Shown: positions 18,726 through 31,975, numbered from the stretch's first letter. The stretch: DNA of 64,000 bases from Paraescarpia echinospica (GCA_020002185.1 CM034536.1:11160406-11224405), one strand, 5' to 3'. Numbers and translations are program-made. The notes: generated by a model not told the origin, from the sequence alone.

Positions 18726-20689
18726 CTGTATGACATACTCATTAACAGACGTGCACGTTAATCTTCAAATACATTAATCATACAGGCAATCTACAGTAAT
18801 ATCCAAGCATATTGAATGACCAAATAAAACAAATACAAAATAAAGTCTATTGAGCATACATGTACATAAATGCAAGCAATGCTAATAATGACACCAATCA
18901 TTTCTCAAATCCTTATGTATACTTAATTATAATACATTATGAACAATTAAGTATATGATAAATACAAAAAAGACTATTGAGCATACATGTCAAGAAATTA
19001 ATCCTTAAATACTCGTGAACAGTAATGAGCCATTATCTGAAATAGCACAGACTACATGTCACAATGACATTCACAACAGGGATAGCAAGACAAATATTGT
19101 TGGAAACATTAAATATATTATTACTAAAATACACATCAATTAACATCCATGTAGGAAACAAATTAAACATGGTAATACACTTTTTTCTTACATAGGTATT
19201 GGAACCTGCCGGGGGGCTTAGTTCCTAATAGTTGTGGATTAGGAGCTTAGCTCCCCAACATTTAGGAAGGGGTGTGCAGTTTGTGGTGTATGGGGGCTGG
19301 AGATAGGATTACCCCTAAATATTGTGGAATGGGGGTGCTTATTTAGGTTTTCAGAGTGCCATAAGGTGGTTTTTTTCAGCGAGCCTCAAGGGGGTGCAGA
19401 TCGAGATGTCTGGAGAACCTCAAGGTGGGTTTTTTTGGAACGCCCCCTTCCCTGTTCCAATGCCAGTGACTTAATATACACTGTACTCGGGTATACTACG
19501 ATGGTATTTTTAAACAGGTACAACATGGTATTTTCATACATGGTACAAACACCAAAGATTGCCAGTCAGTAAGCGACATATCATGTCATTTTTGTACATC
19601 GCATCGTCAAATTATGTTGATAAACAACATATCTCAATATAAGATTTGCCATTATCTTTGCTATTGGCGGTGTTGTAAAAAGAATTCTGAAAAGTACCTT
19701 TAATACATATTTGTATTGAAATATATACTTTTTCATTTTATCATATTTTAACCCAATATTATTTGTATTTAAATACATGTCAATGAATTTGACCCATATC
19801 TGCTGGTATACTACCACAGTATTTTGAAACAGGTACAACATGGTATTCCATTTGATATTGACAAAGAGAGCAAGGAAAACGAGTGGTAGAAAGAGAAAAC
19901 CGAAATCACTTGGCATGATAGTGTCAAGAGGGTAGGGGTGAACAGTTGATAGTGACTCTAAGCAAGATGGGTTGTTTATCAACACTTCTAGAATGTTAGA
20001 TTGGAAACTGTTGTTGGGTCATTCTGACTGAACATAATTGGCATGGTTGAATGATTTTCTTCCATTACTTGGAACGCGGCGTACCACACTGTATTTATAC
20101 ACTCATGCATTATTACCAGTGCGTAACAATAGTATATATAGGAAGGGTTTAAGGGTAAAATACAATAAACGTCATGCGGCTCTGGTGACATATTTGCCTA
20201 GGCAAAATTGCAGAATTGAAATGTACAGTAGAACCTGTCTTGAGTTCGAGCCTAGCAAGATATCGGTCATTATGACTATTGCGTTTTGCCCTGAAACCTT
20301 ACACATGTATCATATTTATTGGTCAAATAAATTGATTCCGAGTTCTGTATTGCAATATACACATTATAATTGTACAGAGTATGTTATCATAATATTCAAT
20401 AATTCAGAATGCATACACACAAACACTATACCACTTATATTGGTATCAGTGCTGTCAGAATGGACAAATCTTGCTTTTGGACATCAGTGATGACACCAAC
20501 CTGAAATAAATGGAACAGAACACAATAAAAATACAATATGTGTGGCTTATATTATACATCATAAATCTAAAAACTGGAACATTTTGACTAATACTTAATA
20601 TTCAGCAAAGTCATATTACAATGTTGCACTGTGGTTTTATCTCATAGTATCCTCATCTACATGCCCAGCAGGTAGTAAGTCCACTACAG
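18726..20689. other. Interior of the CTATAG-bounded segment, no gene recognised
   Basis: AT-rich. Shows a partial direct duplication around TCTATTGAGCATACATGT (18,845 and 18,973) and another diverged pair around ACAGGTACAACATGGTATT (19,513 and 19,833). No frame has family motifs. Confidence 0.4.
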
Positions 20690-20888
20690 GATGGACTCAA
20701 ATTAGCTCATTTATCCCATGTGTGGGATCTTTTACTTCCTCTGGCAGATAACAGTTAGAAGGGAGCAATGGCCTAGTGTATTTTCCAAGAGAACAAAATT
20801 TCCCAAGTTTTTTTAAACTGTGGCCGATAGTTGGATTTGAGTCCAGTCCCCTCAACCGGTGCTTTATCACTTTGCCACCGGTTCCCAT
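20690..20888 (-). mobile_element. tRNA-derived SINE-like sequence
   Basis: On the minus strand ACCGGTGGCAAAGTGATAAAGC (20,861-20,882) resembles a Pol III box A, and GGACTCAAATCC (20,833-20,844) a box B, spaced about 35 bp as in a tRNA head. The body continues to about 20,690 without a coding frame. The family was not recognised. Confidence 0.5.
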
Positions 20889-21974
20889 TATCGGCAGTAG
20901 TCGGTACCCATATAATTTTTTAACAAGTAGGTCTAGTACTGTGACAGTAATCTACCTTTATATATATCACTATTATCAGGATTAGTAACATTAACAAACA
21001 GACAACTAAATTGTTAATATTGTTATTATGAATCAAAATAAATAGTTGTTTAAATCATTGGCATTGCCATTAGGCATTACATACATTAGTATAGACTTGA
21101 TGTTTATATCTAAAAAATTTAATTATATACCTACGGCTACACTAGTCCCTAGTTGGCTATGGCCTATGCATCACAAAAAAAGGTAACAAAATTGAACTTG
21201 AAACACACACATATCGATCACATATTTGCATTCTATTGTCATTTAATTTAGGGTATTTTTTAACAGTCCGAGTTGCATTTTACTTGTTTTTATTATTCAT
21301 TCACGTGGCCATGGCAATGCAGTTGGTTACTTGGTACGTACAACGAAATGAGCGACAATTGAGGCAAATCTACTCTAGTAGGTCGAGGCCACTTTACCAT
21401 CTGGCTAAATGTAAAATAATTGATAAAAAAATAATGCTCGGTGGGTACCTCAAACAATAATTGACATACACAAACAATATGGAGTGACGGAATGATCGAT
21501 TTGGTATAGAAGAAAACGAGGGAAAATCGTTGCATCGATGCAGGTTGGAATTGGCGGTTACGCAAATAGCTGTCTGTCTATAACTATTTCGTAATATTGT
21601 TAACAGTATTTTACTCTGTGGATCAAATAGTTATAAAAACAACACACAGCAATCTTTGGCAACGTCCTACCGTTTGTCTCGTGGCATGAATGGCCGAAAT
21701 GTCTTCATTATAATGACTCTGTCCGCAATCTACCGACTTCGCGCTAGGTCGTCTCGCCTTCTTCTATTTGAAATTAAACGTTACGCGCCGAAATGACTCA
21801 CGGGTAATAACATTATGGGATGCGGTATTCATAACAAAAAGCTTAGATGAATGTTTCGGTATAAAATAATACAGTAGCATCGTTTTAGTTTACAACATAC
21901 TGACATATATATATTCTATGTAACATCCACCACATGTACAATAACAACAAAATACATACAGTGGTTAAAGTTTC
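20889..21974. other. AT-rich DNA, no gene recognised
   Basis: Only short frames without motifs. Ends where CTATAG repeats begin. Confidence 0.4.
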
Positions 21975-23035
21975 CACAGAAACTAAAATAACATTTCTAC
22001 AGAAAACTATAGATTATCTACAAACTATAGAATTCTATAGAATATTCTATAGTTTTCTGTAGAATCCTACAACAAAAACTATAGGTTCTCTAAAATATAT
22101 AGGATTGTATAGAATATTCTAGTTTTCTATAAAATCCTACAAAAAACTATAGGTTCTCTAAAAACTATAGGATTGTATAGAATATTCTATAGTTTTATGT
22201 AGAATCCTACAACAAAAACTATAGGTTCTCTAAAATATATAGGATTGCATAGAATATTCTATAGTTTTCTATAAAATCCTACAAAAAACTATGTTCTCTA
22301 AAAACTATAGGATTGTATAGAATATTATATAGTTTTCTGTAGAATCCTACACAAAAAATATAGGTTCTCTAAAAACTATAGGATTCTATAGAATATTCTA
22401 TAATTTTCAATAAAATCCTACAAAAAACTATAGGTTCTCTAAAAACTATAGGATTTTATAGAATATTTTATAGTTTTCTGTAGAATCCTACAAAAAAACT
22501 ATAGGTTCTCTAAAAACTATAGGTTTCTATAGAATATTCTATAGTTTTCTATAAAATCCTACAAAAAACTATAGGTTCTCTAAAAACTATAGGATTCTAT
22601 AGAATATTCTAGTTTTCTCTAAAATCCTACAGAAAACTATAGGTTCTATAAAAACTATAGAATTCTATAGAATATTCTATAGTTTTCTAGATTCCTACAA
22701 AAAAAACCTATAGGTTGTCTTAAACTATAGGATTCTATAGAATATCCTATAGTTTGCTATATATTCCTACAAAAAACCTATAGGTTGCCTAAAAACCATA
22801 GGATTCTATAGAATATTCTATAGAATCCTACAGAAAACTATAGGTTCTTTAAAAACTATAGCATATTCTATAGAATTCTATAAAATATTCCATAGAATTC
22901 TGTAGGAAATTAAGATTTCCATAGCCAATTTATAGTTTTCTATAGAATACTATAGAATACTATAGAAAAACTATAGAATACTATAGAATACTACAGAATA
23001 CTATAGGAAATTTATAGTTTTCTATATAATTTTTT
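21975..23035. repeat. 69-bp CTATAG palindromic satellite, right block
   Basis: Roughly fifteen copies of a ~69-bp unit whose core CTATAGAATATTCTATAG is a perfect 18-bp palindrome, followed by TTTTCTATAAAATCCTAC and ACTATAGGTTCTCT. The last ~200 bp decay into shorter CTATAGAATA units. The whole block can extrude serial cruciforms. With the left block it brackets a 3.2-kb interior, suggesting one foldback-type element of ~4.7 kb. Confidence 0.85.
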
Positions 23036-23246
23036 GCTAAGGATATACACAACAGTAACAATAACCATACCATTTGCTGGCCATAAGATACAGGCAACTT
23101 CCTTTTCTTCGACATGCTGCAGCGTCACCTATAAAACAAAAATTAAATGTTTCTCGTAGGAAAATCAGTGTGTTCTGGTAACTTGGATATTGATATACAG
23201 GTATGATTTGATATGTAGATATGATTTGATATTTAGTTAAGACTCA

Positions 23247-23406
23247 GGGGCCGGTTTCATGAAACGTACTTACAGTTACACAATTACTTAGCGTCACGTG
23301 TTTGCGTAAACTCCTATGCTCGCTTATATTAAACAATTCACGTAATTTACTAAGACAATCAGCTTAGCGTTAAGAACGTTCTTAGCCGCTTCATGAAACC
23401 GGCCCC
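23247..23406. mobile_element. MITE-like element with GGGGCCGGTTTCATGAA termini
   Basis: Perfect 17-bp inverted termini (GGGGCCGGTTTCATGAA and its complement) bound ~160 bp of non-coding DNA. Such GGCCGGTTTCA-type miniature elements are common in invertebrate genomes; a transposase source is not visible here. No clear target duplication. Confidence 0.75.
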
Positions 23407-23844
23407 AGGTTCCGCTGACAGCCCGTAGCGCGTTACTACGTTAGTTTTGACCTGTATCGCGTTTGATCGGAACTCAGCCTCAGGCCTTCCATGCACCCAA
23501 AAGACATAATGACATAACTACATTAACTACGAAACTTATAACAACTAACATAACTAACTAAAATAACAGATAAAACAAGTAGTTACGTATACACAGCGCG
23601 AATACACAACACAACAAAACGAATTCACCGAGCATTCTCCGAGCAATGGCGGAGTTTTCGTTGTTATGCCACGTGACTTGGGCTACGACTCGTCATGCAA
23701 GTTGAGAATTAGCGTGATCAATTTATGTCTATGGCCGCGGGTCACATATACCATAATTATTATAAACGGCACAATTTTACATATCGAGTCTACACTACAG
23801 ACTTCTTTGAGTATCAAATAAAAACACAGATGTAGCTATACATT
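23407..23844. other. Intergenic DNA, no gene recognised
   Basis: No coding frame or repeat with clear structure. Confidence 0.35.
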
Positions 23845-23849
23845 GCGAA

Positions 23850-24130
23850 GGGAGCGCGGCTAGTGTATTTGTTAGCACATCCGCCTGGCATGCCAGCGCT
23901 GTCACTGTCACTGAGTTCGAAACCCGGACCGGGCTGGCATGATATTTGGTGTAAAAAACTGGCTCTCGACATTGGTAACTGGTGTATCCCTCGTGACTCG
24001 GAGATCATGTTAATGTCGGTCTCGTCTCAATTTGGGACGTAAAAGAACCACTGAGGACGACAAGCACCCTGGCAATGACCACCCTCAGTCAGTGCCAGCA
24101 TAATTATCAAGCAAGGTCGGTTCGGAGATC
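23850..24130 (+). mobile_element. tRNA-derived SINE
   Basis: The head has a box A-like GGCTAGTGTATTTGTTAGC (23,858-23,876), an anticodon-arm-like hairpin CCTGGCATGCCAG, and box B GAGTTCGAAACCC (23,912-23,924). A non-coding body of ~200 bp follows, ending in a short A-rich stretch near 24,150. It is on the plus strand and intact enough to show both promoter boxes. Confidence 0.65.
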
Positions 24131-24510
24131 ATGCCGATATTGTTCTAAAAAAGCTGACTAGTTGAATGAGACCTCATAATACCATTGCATTGTAACCACA
24201 ATAATACAGACAAGCCAGTTAATAGAACGTTGCCGAGCGCTGGAAACAACTAGAAGAAACTAGAATATGAAATGTTACCAAAAAAGACTATACTCACGTT
24301 TTTCTTGGCGGACTTTTTTCCCGCCCGAGTCATGGACCACGCATGCGCATTTCGTGTTTGTGTATGGAGAAAATGGAGCGGCAGTTTCGAAAACCCGATG
24401 GGCACACTCACAGTACACAGAAAACCCACTGAAACTGCTAAATGAGAACTTTGCGAATTTTCATAAAACACAGCTCAGGCAACTTTATTGCACTCATTAA
24501 AATAAAAAAC
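24131..24510. other. Intergenic DNA, no gene recognised
   Basis: No coding frame with motifs. Confidence 0.35.
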
Positions 24511-24545
24511 AAGTGGGGACTTGGAATCAGGTCCCCACTTGTTTT
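24507..24545. repeat. Short perfect inverted repeat around CAAGTGGGGAC
   Basis: AACAAGTGGGGAC and its complement are separated by ~10 bases, giving a 13-bp stem. It may be the terminus of a small element or a simple hairpin; nothing else supports a function. Confidence 0.5.
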
Positions 24546-24598
24546 GAAGTCCTCAGTTGACGGGTGTGTAAACACATGCAGGTCCTCAGTTGGCAGCT

Positions 24599-24602
<4 letters not shown>

Positions 24603-24669
<67 letters not shown>

Positions 24670-24725
24670 TATTGAATATTATTACACATTAATACACATT
24701 ACACCACACACACACACGTATGTGT

Positions 24726-24819
<94 letters not shown>

Positions 24820-24823
24820 TGTG
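24603..24823. repeat. (CA)n followed by (TG)n microsatellite
   Basis: About 33 CA units, a ~50-bp AT-rich spacer, then ~50 TG units. Because the two tracts are complementary they can pair as a long hairpin. Cysteine/valine and threonine/histidine frames across it are artefacts. Confidence 0.95.
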
Positions 24824-24830
24824 ATATTCT

Positions 24831-24942
24831 ATTGCTGCGATGATACAGTGAACAGTAGCTCGCTTCACCATGAAACTGTCGATAATGTAGAGGGGTGTCC
24901 ATTACACAAGCGAGCTACTGTTCACTGTATGATCGCTGCAAT
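24831..24942. repeat. 35-bp inverted repeat beside the microsatellite
   Basis: 24,831-24,865 (ATTGCTGCGATGATACAGTG...) matches the complement of 24,908-24,942 with two mismatches, around a ~42-bp spacer. It could be a small MITE or the edge of a microsatellite-linked inversion. Confidence 0.7.
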
Positions 24943-25499
24943 ACATTATCACGCAGTTCTACTTCACATTCCAGAGTCCACCGCAAAAAAAACACTTCAC
25001 AACACAAAATGCATCCCGCTATACAAAAAGCATCCGAATGGACAGTCTTGTTCGTATACAATGATATGATGACATGTGCGACCGAGGTGCAGAGGGCTCT
25101 CTGCGAAAAAAAAGAAGTCGGTGAAGAAATTTGCAGAACTTTTTCGTCAATCTTCAGAGCTTCAGGAACAATTTCAGTACTTTCTCAACGAGTGCTGTGC
25201 GAAGTCACGATCCACACAGTGATCACAGTGATGTCAGTGCCTTGATGATCGTCATCAAATAAGCAGCAGAATTTGATTGACACACTTCACGTTCGAACAT
25301 GGACATTGGCAGGGACTTCCGTAAGTTGCCTGGGATGCGGCGGACGCAGATGGGGCGATTTTACCCCATGTGAGTTTTTATTTTTGTGCAAATTTCTGTT
25401 GGTTGCGTTTCCCGCCACTGGTCACTACAGGTGCCTACGTTACCATCAGCCAATAGTGATCGTCACCGGACCGTGATGAATACCTTTTGAATACTTGTT
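24943..25499. other. Intergenic DNA, possible 5' region of the next LINE
   Basis: No motif-bearing frame. Proximity suggests the 5' UTR of the L1-like element at 25,500, without direct evidence. Confidence 0.3.
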
Positions 25500-26095
25500 G
25501 TGTTCGCCATTTCACAGCTGGCGTCTGTCTGTCCAAGCGCGAGCGATGGCAGTGCATCAACGACAGCTGAGGTTGACGCATAACAAGACAAACTCAAAGA
25601 CAAAAAAAGATTGTTTAAGCGAGCAAAGTGACAATGTCGACAGCAGAGACAGCGACCGCTACGACTACATTGGAACTGATGCTTCAGAAACAAAACATCA
25701 TGATAGCGGATATGATGAACAAATTTGTTGAATGCATCAGCAAAACGGTGGAGACAAAGCTGGAATCAATGCAAAATGATTTTTTTTACAATAACGTTTG
25801 ATCATCAAAAACTAATCAAAGAAAACTATTTGCTGAAAAGAACCATTTAAACTCTCACCGATAAAATACAAACCGTAACAAAACAAACCGTTGATATGGA
25901 AACACAACTGGACGAAATCGAACAAAACTCAAGATGAGTTTGGTTATATATGGATTGCCCGAGGTAACAGACGAAACAGATAAAACAACTTTCGTAACTT
26001 TTGTCCAGAGCAACTTCCCAGATGCCACGATCAACGTAAGCGACATTAGCAAAGCCCATCGACTACCAGCCAGAACAAGAACAAGACGTTTATTT
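25500..26095 (+). mobile_element. L1-like LINE ORF1, left part
   Basis: In several frames it reads a basic leader (KTNSKTKKD), a coiled-coil-like stretch, TVDMETQLDEIEQNSR and LVIYGLPEVTDET, then FVQSNFPDATINVSDISKAHR, a pattern close to the Transposase_22/L1 ORF1 RNA-binding protein (RRM-like core after a coiled coil). At least five frame breaks. It is cut at about 26,095 by an inverted CR1-like LINE and resumes at 29,106. Confidence 0.65.
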
Positions 26096-29000
26096 TGACC
26101 CCATAATATAACAAATATTCATACAATAAACATATCAGGTATATACATTTATACAAATAAAATAGATATACATACATAGTAATGTGTGTATGTACCATTT
26201 TTGAAACCAGTATAGTAATTAATTAATAGAAAATCACCTTTTAGTTTTATAATAAATAGGGGGTCAGTGGCTCCGATTAAGACATATTGTCGCTATCATA
26301 GGAGCCACCGCAGTTATGACAAATATTTGTTTAAAATATATAATGGCCTTTCAAGTTATGTGTCTACCTAAATTATACAATCGTGTGAATTATATGTGGC
26401 AGTAAATTTCTTTATAGCGATTGTGTATGTACTTGATTACTAAGATGTTCTTCCATTTATTAACAATTAACATTACTGATTTTGGTTACATGAATAACAA
26501 TTTAGAAGTGTACATGAATCTTTGTAATTTTTTATGAGAAAGTTTTTAGTGTAAATTACAAAGCCTCGCAGGTTATGAGTATGTATCTTTTCTTTCATTA
26601 TTTCAGGAGTGTCGTTTATAATGTATGGCAAGTTATATTTAAGACATTGTTTTGCAAATTCATGTTTAGTTCTGGCAGTATGTGTATTTTTAGATTTCCT
26701 AGTGTCATGATGGTGTATATTAACATTTGATGTAATCTGCCAGTTTAATAAGTAAACAGGTAGATTTCTGTCGTATTTAAAGTAAAAAATTAACTCTTGT
26801 AATTTTAATTTATCTTCTATTTTTAACAAATTAAGTATTTTAAAAAGTGGCTCTGTGTGAGAATTGTATCCACTTGACGTTATTGTACGAACAGCTTTTT
26901 TTTAAAATAATTTATCATCAATCAGTTTCCTTTCCCCATGCCATAAAACAATAGTTTATATGTGATAATATTAACGATAATTTTTTTATAAAGGTAATAT
27001 ATGTTTCAGCCTGTTTAATATGCCAATCATTTTTGCACATTTATTAGACATTTTTGTCTGTATGTCGTTTCCAATTTAAATTTGAATCCAGGGTTAACAC
27101 TAGGAAATTAAATTCATCCACTTTTTCAATATATTTATTATCTATTTTAAGTGTACGGGTTGTTCACCTTTATTGGGGACATGTAAAGTCATATATTAAG
27201 ATTTAATTTTATTTAGTGATAGTTTATTTATACTTAGCCACACAAGAACTTTGGGGGGTTCACTGTTTATTAAAGATTCAGTTGTGTTATATTGTATACT
27301 TTTACTTAAATATGTTATAGTAGTAAATAACGTGGTATCATCTGCATACGTTATAAACTTAAATATGCTACTAGCTTGTGATAACTCATTTATATATATA
27401 TATATATATATAATAATAAATAACAATGGCCCAAGGATTGAACTTTGTAGGACACCAACTGCTATTGCAAGAATTTCAGACTCTATTTCTTCAATTTCAC
27501 CATACTGTTTCCGATTATTTAAATAATTTTTGAACAGATATCGCCATTTATTTAATAAAATAGTGTGGTCAATAGTGTCAAAAGCTTTAGAAAGATCGAA
27601 AAATATGTTAATCGGAACGTCATTTTGACCCATTTGCGTTATATTTCTATATACTAATCCCAATGCAGCACATTCAGTTGAATGTTTTGGTCTAAAACCG
27701 TACTGATTGTCACAAAGCAGATTGGTATCATTAAAATATGCTGATAACTGAGTAAACATTGGAAGTAGAGAAATGGGCCTATAATGTTGGAATAATGTTG
27801 GATCATCTTTCTTAAATATAGGACTTACTTTGGCAATTTTGAGTTGATCAGGACACATTCCCGTGTTTAACACTAGATTTATTAACATAGTTAATGATTT
27901 AATTATTGCGGGCTCAATTATTGTTATTAATTTTGAAGAAATACCACCAAGTCCACAACTGTTTTTGAAGGCAGACTTTAAATCGTTTTCTATTTACTGT
28001 TTCTTCATCAATGTTATGAAATCTAAATATCGTATATGTGTTTATTTAAATAAAAATAAAAACAATTATTGCCATAATATTTAATATAATTTGCAATAGT
28101 GTGACCTATGTTTGTAAAAACAATTATTACATTTATTAGCAATACGTTTTATATGTTAATTTTATATCATAAAAAAAAATATGTTGGGAATTTTGGTTAC
28201 GTTTTAGTTTTTTTAGATAGAAAATTATTTATAGTTTTCCAAGTATTTCTTATATCGTTTTTGTACTGATTAAAACATAATTAAAACAAAATAATTGTTT
28301 TGCTGCACGAATGCTTTCCTTAATATTCTATTATACGTTTTGAGGCTAATGCTAATTGTTTCATAGTTTGGTGAATTTGGGTTAGTTAATTTTAATTGTT
28401 TATAAAGTTTATCTCGGTACCTAATTGACTTGAGCAAACCCTGAGTAATCCATGCAGATTTTGTTTGCTTCTATTTATCAAATTTTACTAATGTTTATTT
28501 TTAGACCGTATAATCTCTTTATATATTATATCACAATTTAAATTTGGACCAGCATTTGGGATTTTATCAAATTTATTGTAAAATTAAACTGATTTAATTT
28601 CATGTCTAACGTTCTGCGTTGCCTCTGTGCTGAATATATTTATTTTTACATATTTAGGAGGAAGTCTTTTTGGTGATATCTAAGATCATGAAATATGGTT
28701 AATGATCAGAGGATCCTTTAATTAATATCCATTTCTAATACAACTTGACCAAATTTACAGAATAAAGTTGTCTATCAGAATTCCGTGTGTTCTTGAAAAT
28801 CTAGTGGGAAAAGTTATTTGACGGTAAAGACGATGTTTAGGTATCAAGTTTATATTAACATTTCCTGCAATAATTAGTTAATGATTACATTTTTTCAGTG
28901 ATGCTACAGCTGATGAAAATTCATTTATAAAAGCATTTATCTCTTCATTTTCTTTCTTGGTGGTCTATATACGTTCCCAATCGTTAATGGTTTTGACAAA

Positions 29001-29105
29001 TCACCACCATTTACGTTAATAATCAATCTTTCAAGTGTTCATATAATTATATTAAGGTTCATAATTACTTCTGCTTTATATTTATTATAAATATATATTA
29101 CTAAA
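26096..29105 (-). mobile_element. CR1/Jockey-type LINE, nearly full length but decayed, inserted in L1-like ORF1
   Basis: Minus strand, 5' to 3': endonuclease pieces IGNVYRPPRKKENEEINAF (~28,980) and NVNINLI (~28,860); RT blocks LKIAKVSPIFKKDDPTLFQHY (read in part, ~27,830), NQYGFRPKHSTECA (~27,700), INIFFDLSKAFDTIDHTILL (~27,610-27,555), ILGPLLF (~27,430), FKFITYADDTTLF (~27,360-27,320). The C-terminal domain has LQELIFYFKYDRNLPVYLL (~26,790) and ends at 26,473. A (TA)n insertion breaks the frame at 27,392-27,413. No obvious poly(A); CR1-type elements often lack it. Catalytic YADD is preserved in text, but stops and frame changes make it inactive. Confidence 0.85.
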
Positions 29106-29292
29106 CCTCCAGAGACAACCGCGACGACCGTGACAACCGACGCCGACGTAAAACTGTTAACAAAAAAACGTGCTGAACTACATCGTTTCAGCAAGGAGAG
29201 AAAAACTGTGTGGACGAAAGATAGCAAAGTCTTTGTCAGAGTGAAAGAGCAAATTGTTCACGTGAAAATAAAAGAAGACGTAAAGGCCTTTA
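29106..29292 (+). mobile_element. L1-like LINE ORF1, right part
   Basis: Reads KPPETTATTVTTDADVKLL, KKRAELHRFSKERKTVW and FVRVKEQIVHVKIKEDVKAF before a stop, a plausible continuation of the ORF1 at 25,500-26,095 (C-terminal domain with a basic, charged end). Confidence 0.5.
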
Positions 29293-29550
29293 TGTGACTG
29301 TGCGATCAATGCATCAATGCCAGAGTGTTACCTGGCTATCATCAGGTATTTTCTTCTCGTGTGACTGTGCGAACAACGCATCAATGCCAGAGTGTAACTT
29401 GGCTATCATCGGGTATTTTCTTCTCGTGTGACTAAGCGAACAATGCACCAATGTGTGTTACCAGGCATTCATCAGGCACTATCTTCTTGCATGATTGTGC
29501 AAACAATGCATCAATGCCAGAGCGTTATCTGGCTGTCATCAGGTCTTTTT
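29293..29550. repeat. ~67-bp tandem repeat, about four copies
   Basis: Unit begins TGTGACTGTGCGATCAATGC and ends ATCAGGTATTTTCTTCTC; copies differ by small substitutions and indels. It lies between ORF1 and the next LINE coding text, where some LINEs carry minisatellites. Confidence 0.85.
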
Positions 29551-29599
29551 TTAACTGAAACGGACTACGTCAACATGGAAAGTCACTTGTATACTCTAC

Positions 29600-31975
29600 T
29601 CTATGTGACCTCTCTATGTATGAATATTTTTTTGTTTTTTGTTTGTTACAGATTTTGGTTCTTTTTGAAATGTTCATTTACACATTTTTACTTCTCTCAA
29701 TTATGATAATTTTAAAACGCACTAATGGGGAGCATGCGACATCTCCTTTAAATGTGACGCTTATTGATAATATTCTATGCAAACTCTCAAAAGGCCTTTT
29801 TTAAATGAACAGCCGGTATTTTATTTCTGATCACTCTCCGTATTTCATATGCCTTGATTGCAATGCAACTGTTACAAATGATCGTACATTTATCAGAATT
29901 AGACAACAAAATAGTGACAGCCTCGAATATTTTAAAATAGAATTGATGCGTGTAAATATTTATAATAAACTAAACAAGGATAGAGATACTAATCCCAACA
30001 ACAATTACAACCTCCTCCTTGATGAAACCATTACATATAATAAACACAAACACAAGAGGTCATGTTGGATTGCACAAGGTATCATTAGATCAATAAAATT
30101 TAGAGATATATTGTATTCAAAACTTAAACATACTCATATAGGTACAGTAGAATATGTTTCGCTCAATACACATTTTCAAACATATAATAAAATTCTTAAA
30201 AGAAATATTAGATTAGCCAAACAAGCATATTATCAATCCAATGATATTAAAAAACGTGGTCTATGATTAAATAAATTATACCAAGAAAAACAGGGAAAGA
30301 AACATGTTCTTATTTCTTAAAAAATGATGGTGAAACAGTAACTGAAAATATTATTATTGCAAATAAACTTTTTACAAATATTGGCTATACACTTGCATCG
30401 CAAATAACCAATACTGGAGATACCTCTTACAAAGACTATTTAACAGAGAGACGTATACAGACTTTCAACTTTAAACCAATAGACAATAGTACAGCGATTA
30501 GCATAATCGATAACTAACATCCAAAATCTAGCTGTGGTGAAGATGGTCTATCAACGAAATTACTAAAGCTAATTAAAAATGAAATAAGTGAAGCAGCCAC
30601 TTTAATCATTAACCAACCAATAACAACAGGAATATTTCCAGATAAATTTAAAATTGCTAAAGTTATTCCACTTTAAAAAAATGGTGTAGAAACAATCTTT
30701 AATAATTATTGTTAATTTCTATGTTATCAGCTATTTCCAAGATATTTGAACGATTTATATTAAATCAAATACGCGAACATTTTAATTCCAATAACTTATA
30801 CTACGAGAATCGATACGGGTTTACGGAAAACCATTCTACGGAACATGCCATTCTAGAAATAATAGACAAATCTGACCAATCAGCAACTACAAAAAACATA
30901 TACATAGACCTTTCTAAAGACTTTGAAACAATTGATCATAACATGTTATCACAAAAACTAAATTATTATTGAATAAATGGTGCAACACTAGACCTATGTA
31001 AAAACTACTTACACAATCGTAAGCAACATATGTTGAAATTGGCGATTACAAGGTGGAAGAAGCTGTGTTCCACAAGGGTCTAATTTAGGACCCCTTCTAT
31101 TTATTATATGTTTTAATGATATCATATTTTCAAATGATCATTTTAAATAAATAATGTATGCAGACGCCACCACAGTTTTTAGTACATTGAATAAATTCCA
31201 ATCTCCGGATGGCCAAGTCCAAAATCAAAACATAAATAAAGAATTAGAACATATATGCAGGTGGTCAAAGGTATTTCACATGCCCCAAAAGGAAATCGAA
31301 CTTCCTAAAATAGAAATAGATGGGACAAATATTGAATGTGTACATGATTAAATTTTTTAGATATTACCATAAAGCAACACCTAAATTGGGACAGCCATAT
31401 AAACAAAACAGCGAATACAATCAATAATATAATTGGAATTTTAAATAAACATGTATTACCTAAGAATATATCATCTATAGTGTACAGTATAATTCGCTCA
31501 TTCTTCCCAAGATTAATTATGTCATATTGGTGTGGGGTCATCAAGACTATCGGATCTTTAAACTTCAAAGGAAAGCAGTGCGAATAGTTACTTCAAGTAA
31601 ATACAATTCTCACACAGATCCCATCTTCAAAGAATGTCATTTTATTATTAAGTTGCTCACATTTTATTACAAATTGATCATCAAGCTTATACCAGAATAG
31701 TTCAGTCGTATTCCATACACCTACAACTTTGCAATTCACCAATACAACACTCGTGGTAAAAACAACTTATTTATTCCCAGATTTTATCATCAATATCCAA
31801 AAAAAGTACATCAAACCCAACATTATACAAACTGTTAGCAATACTCCAAATATCATCCTTGATAACATTTCTACACATAGCTTACATGTATTTTCCACTA
31901 ATACAAAACATTACTTTATCAATAATTATGAATCATGTAGTCATATGTCTAACTGTTACATCTGTCATTCTTAAA
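29600..31975 (+). mobile_element. Non-LTR retrotransposon (CR1/Jockey type), decayed
   Basis: Plus strand: end of an endonuclease domain (ISDHSPYFICLDC, 29,823-29,861), a linker with RRNIRLAKQAYYQ-like text (about 30,205), RT pieces KIFERFILNQIREHFNSNNL (30,730-30,790), NRYGFTENHSTEHAIL (30,808-30,855), NIYIDLSKDFETIDHNML (30,895-30,948), GPLLFIICFNDI (31,090-31,125) and MYADATTVFS (31,154-31,183). YADD has become YADA. The C-terminal domain with CYICHS ends at about 31,972. The two CR1-type elements at 26-29 kb and here face opposite directions. Confidence 0.8.

Noticed and set aside
24590..25069. Plus-strand frame with long HT and CV runs
   Set aside because: Created by the CA/TG microsatellite.
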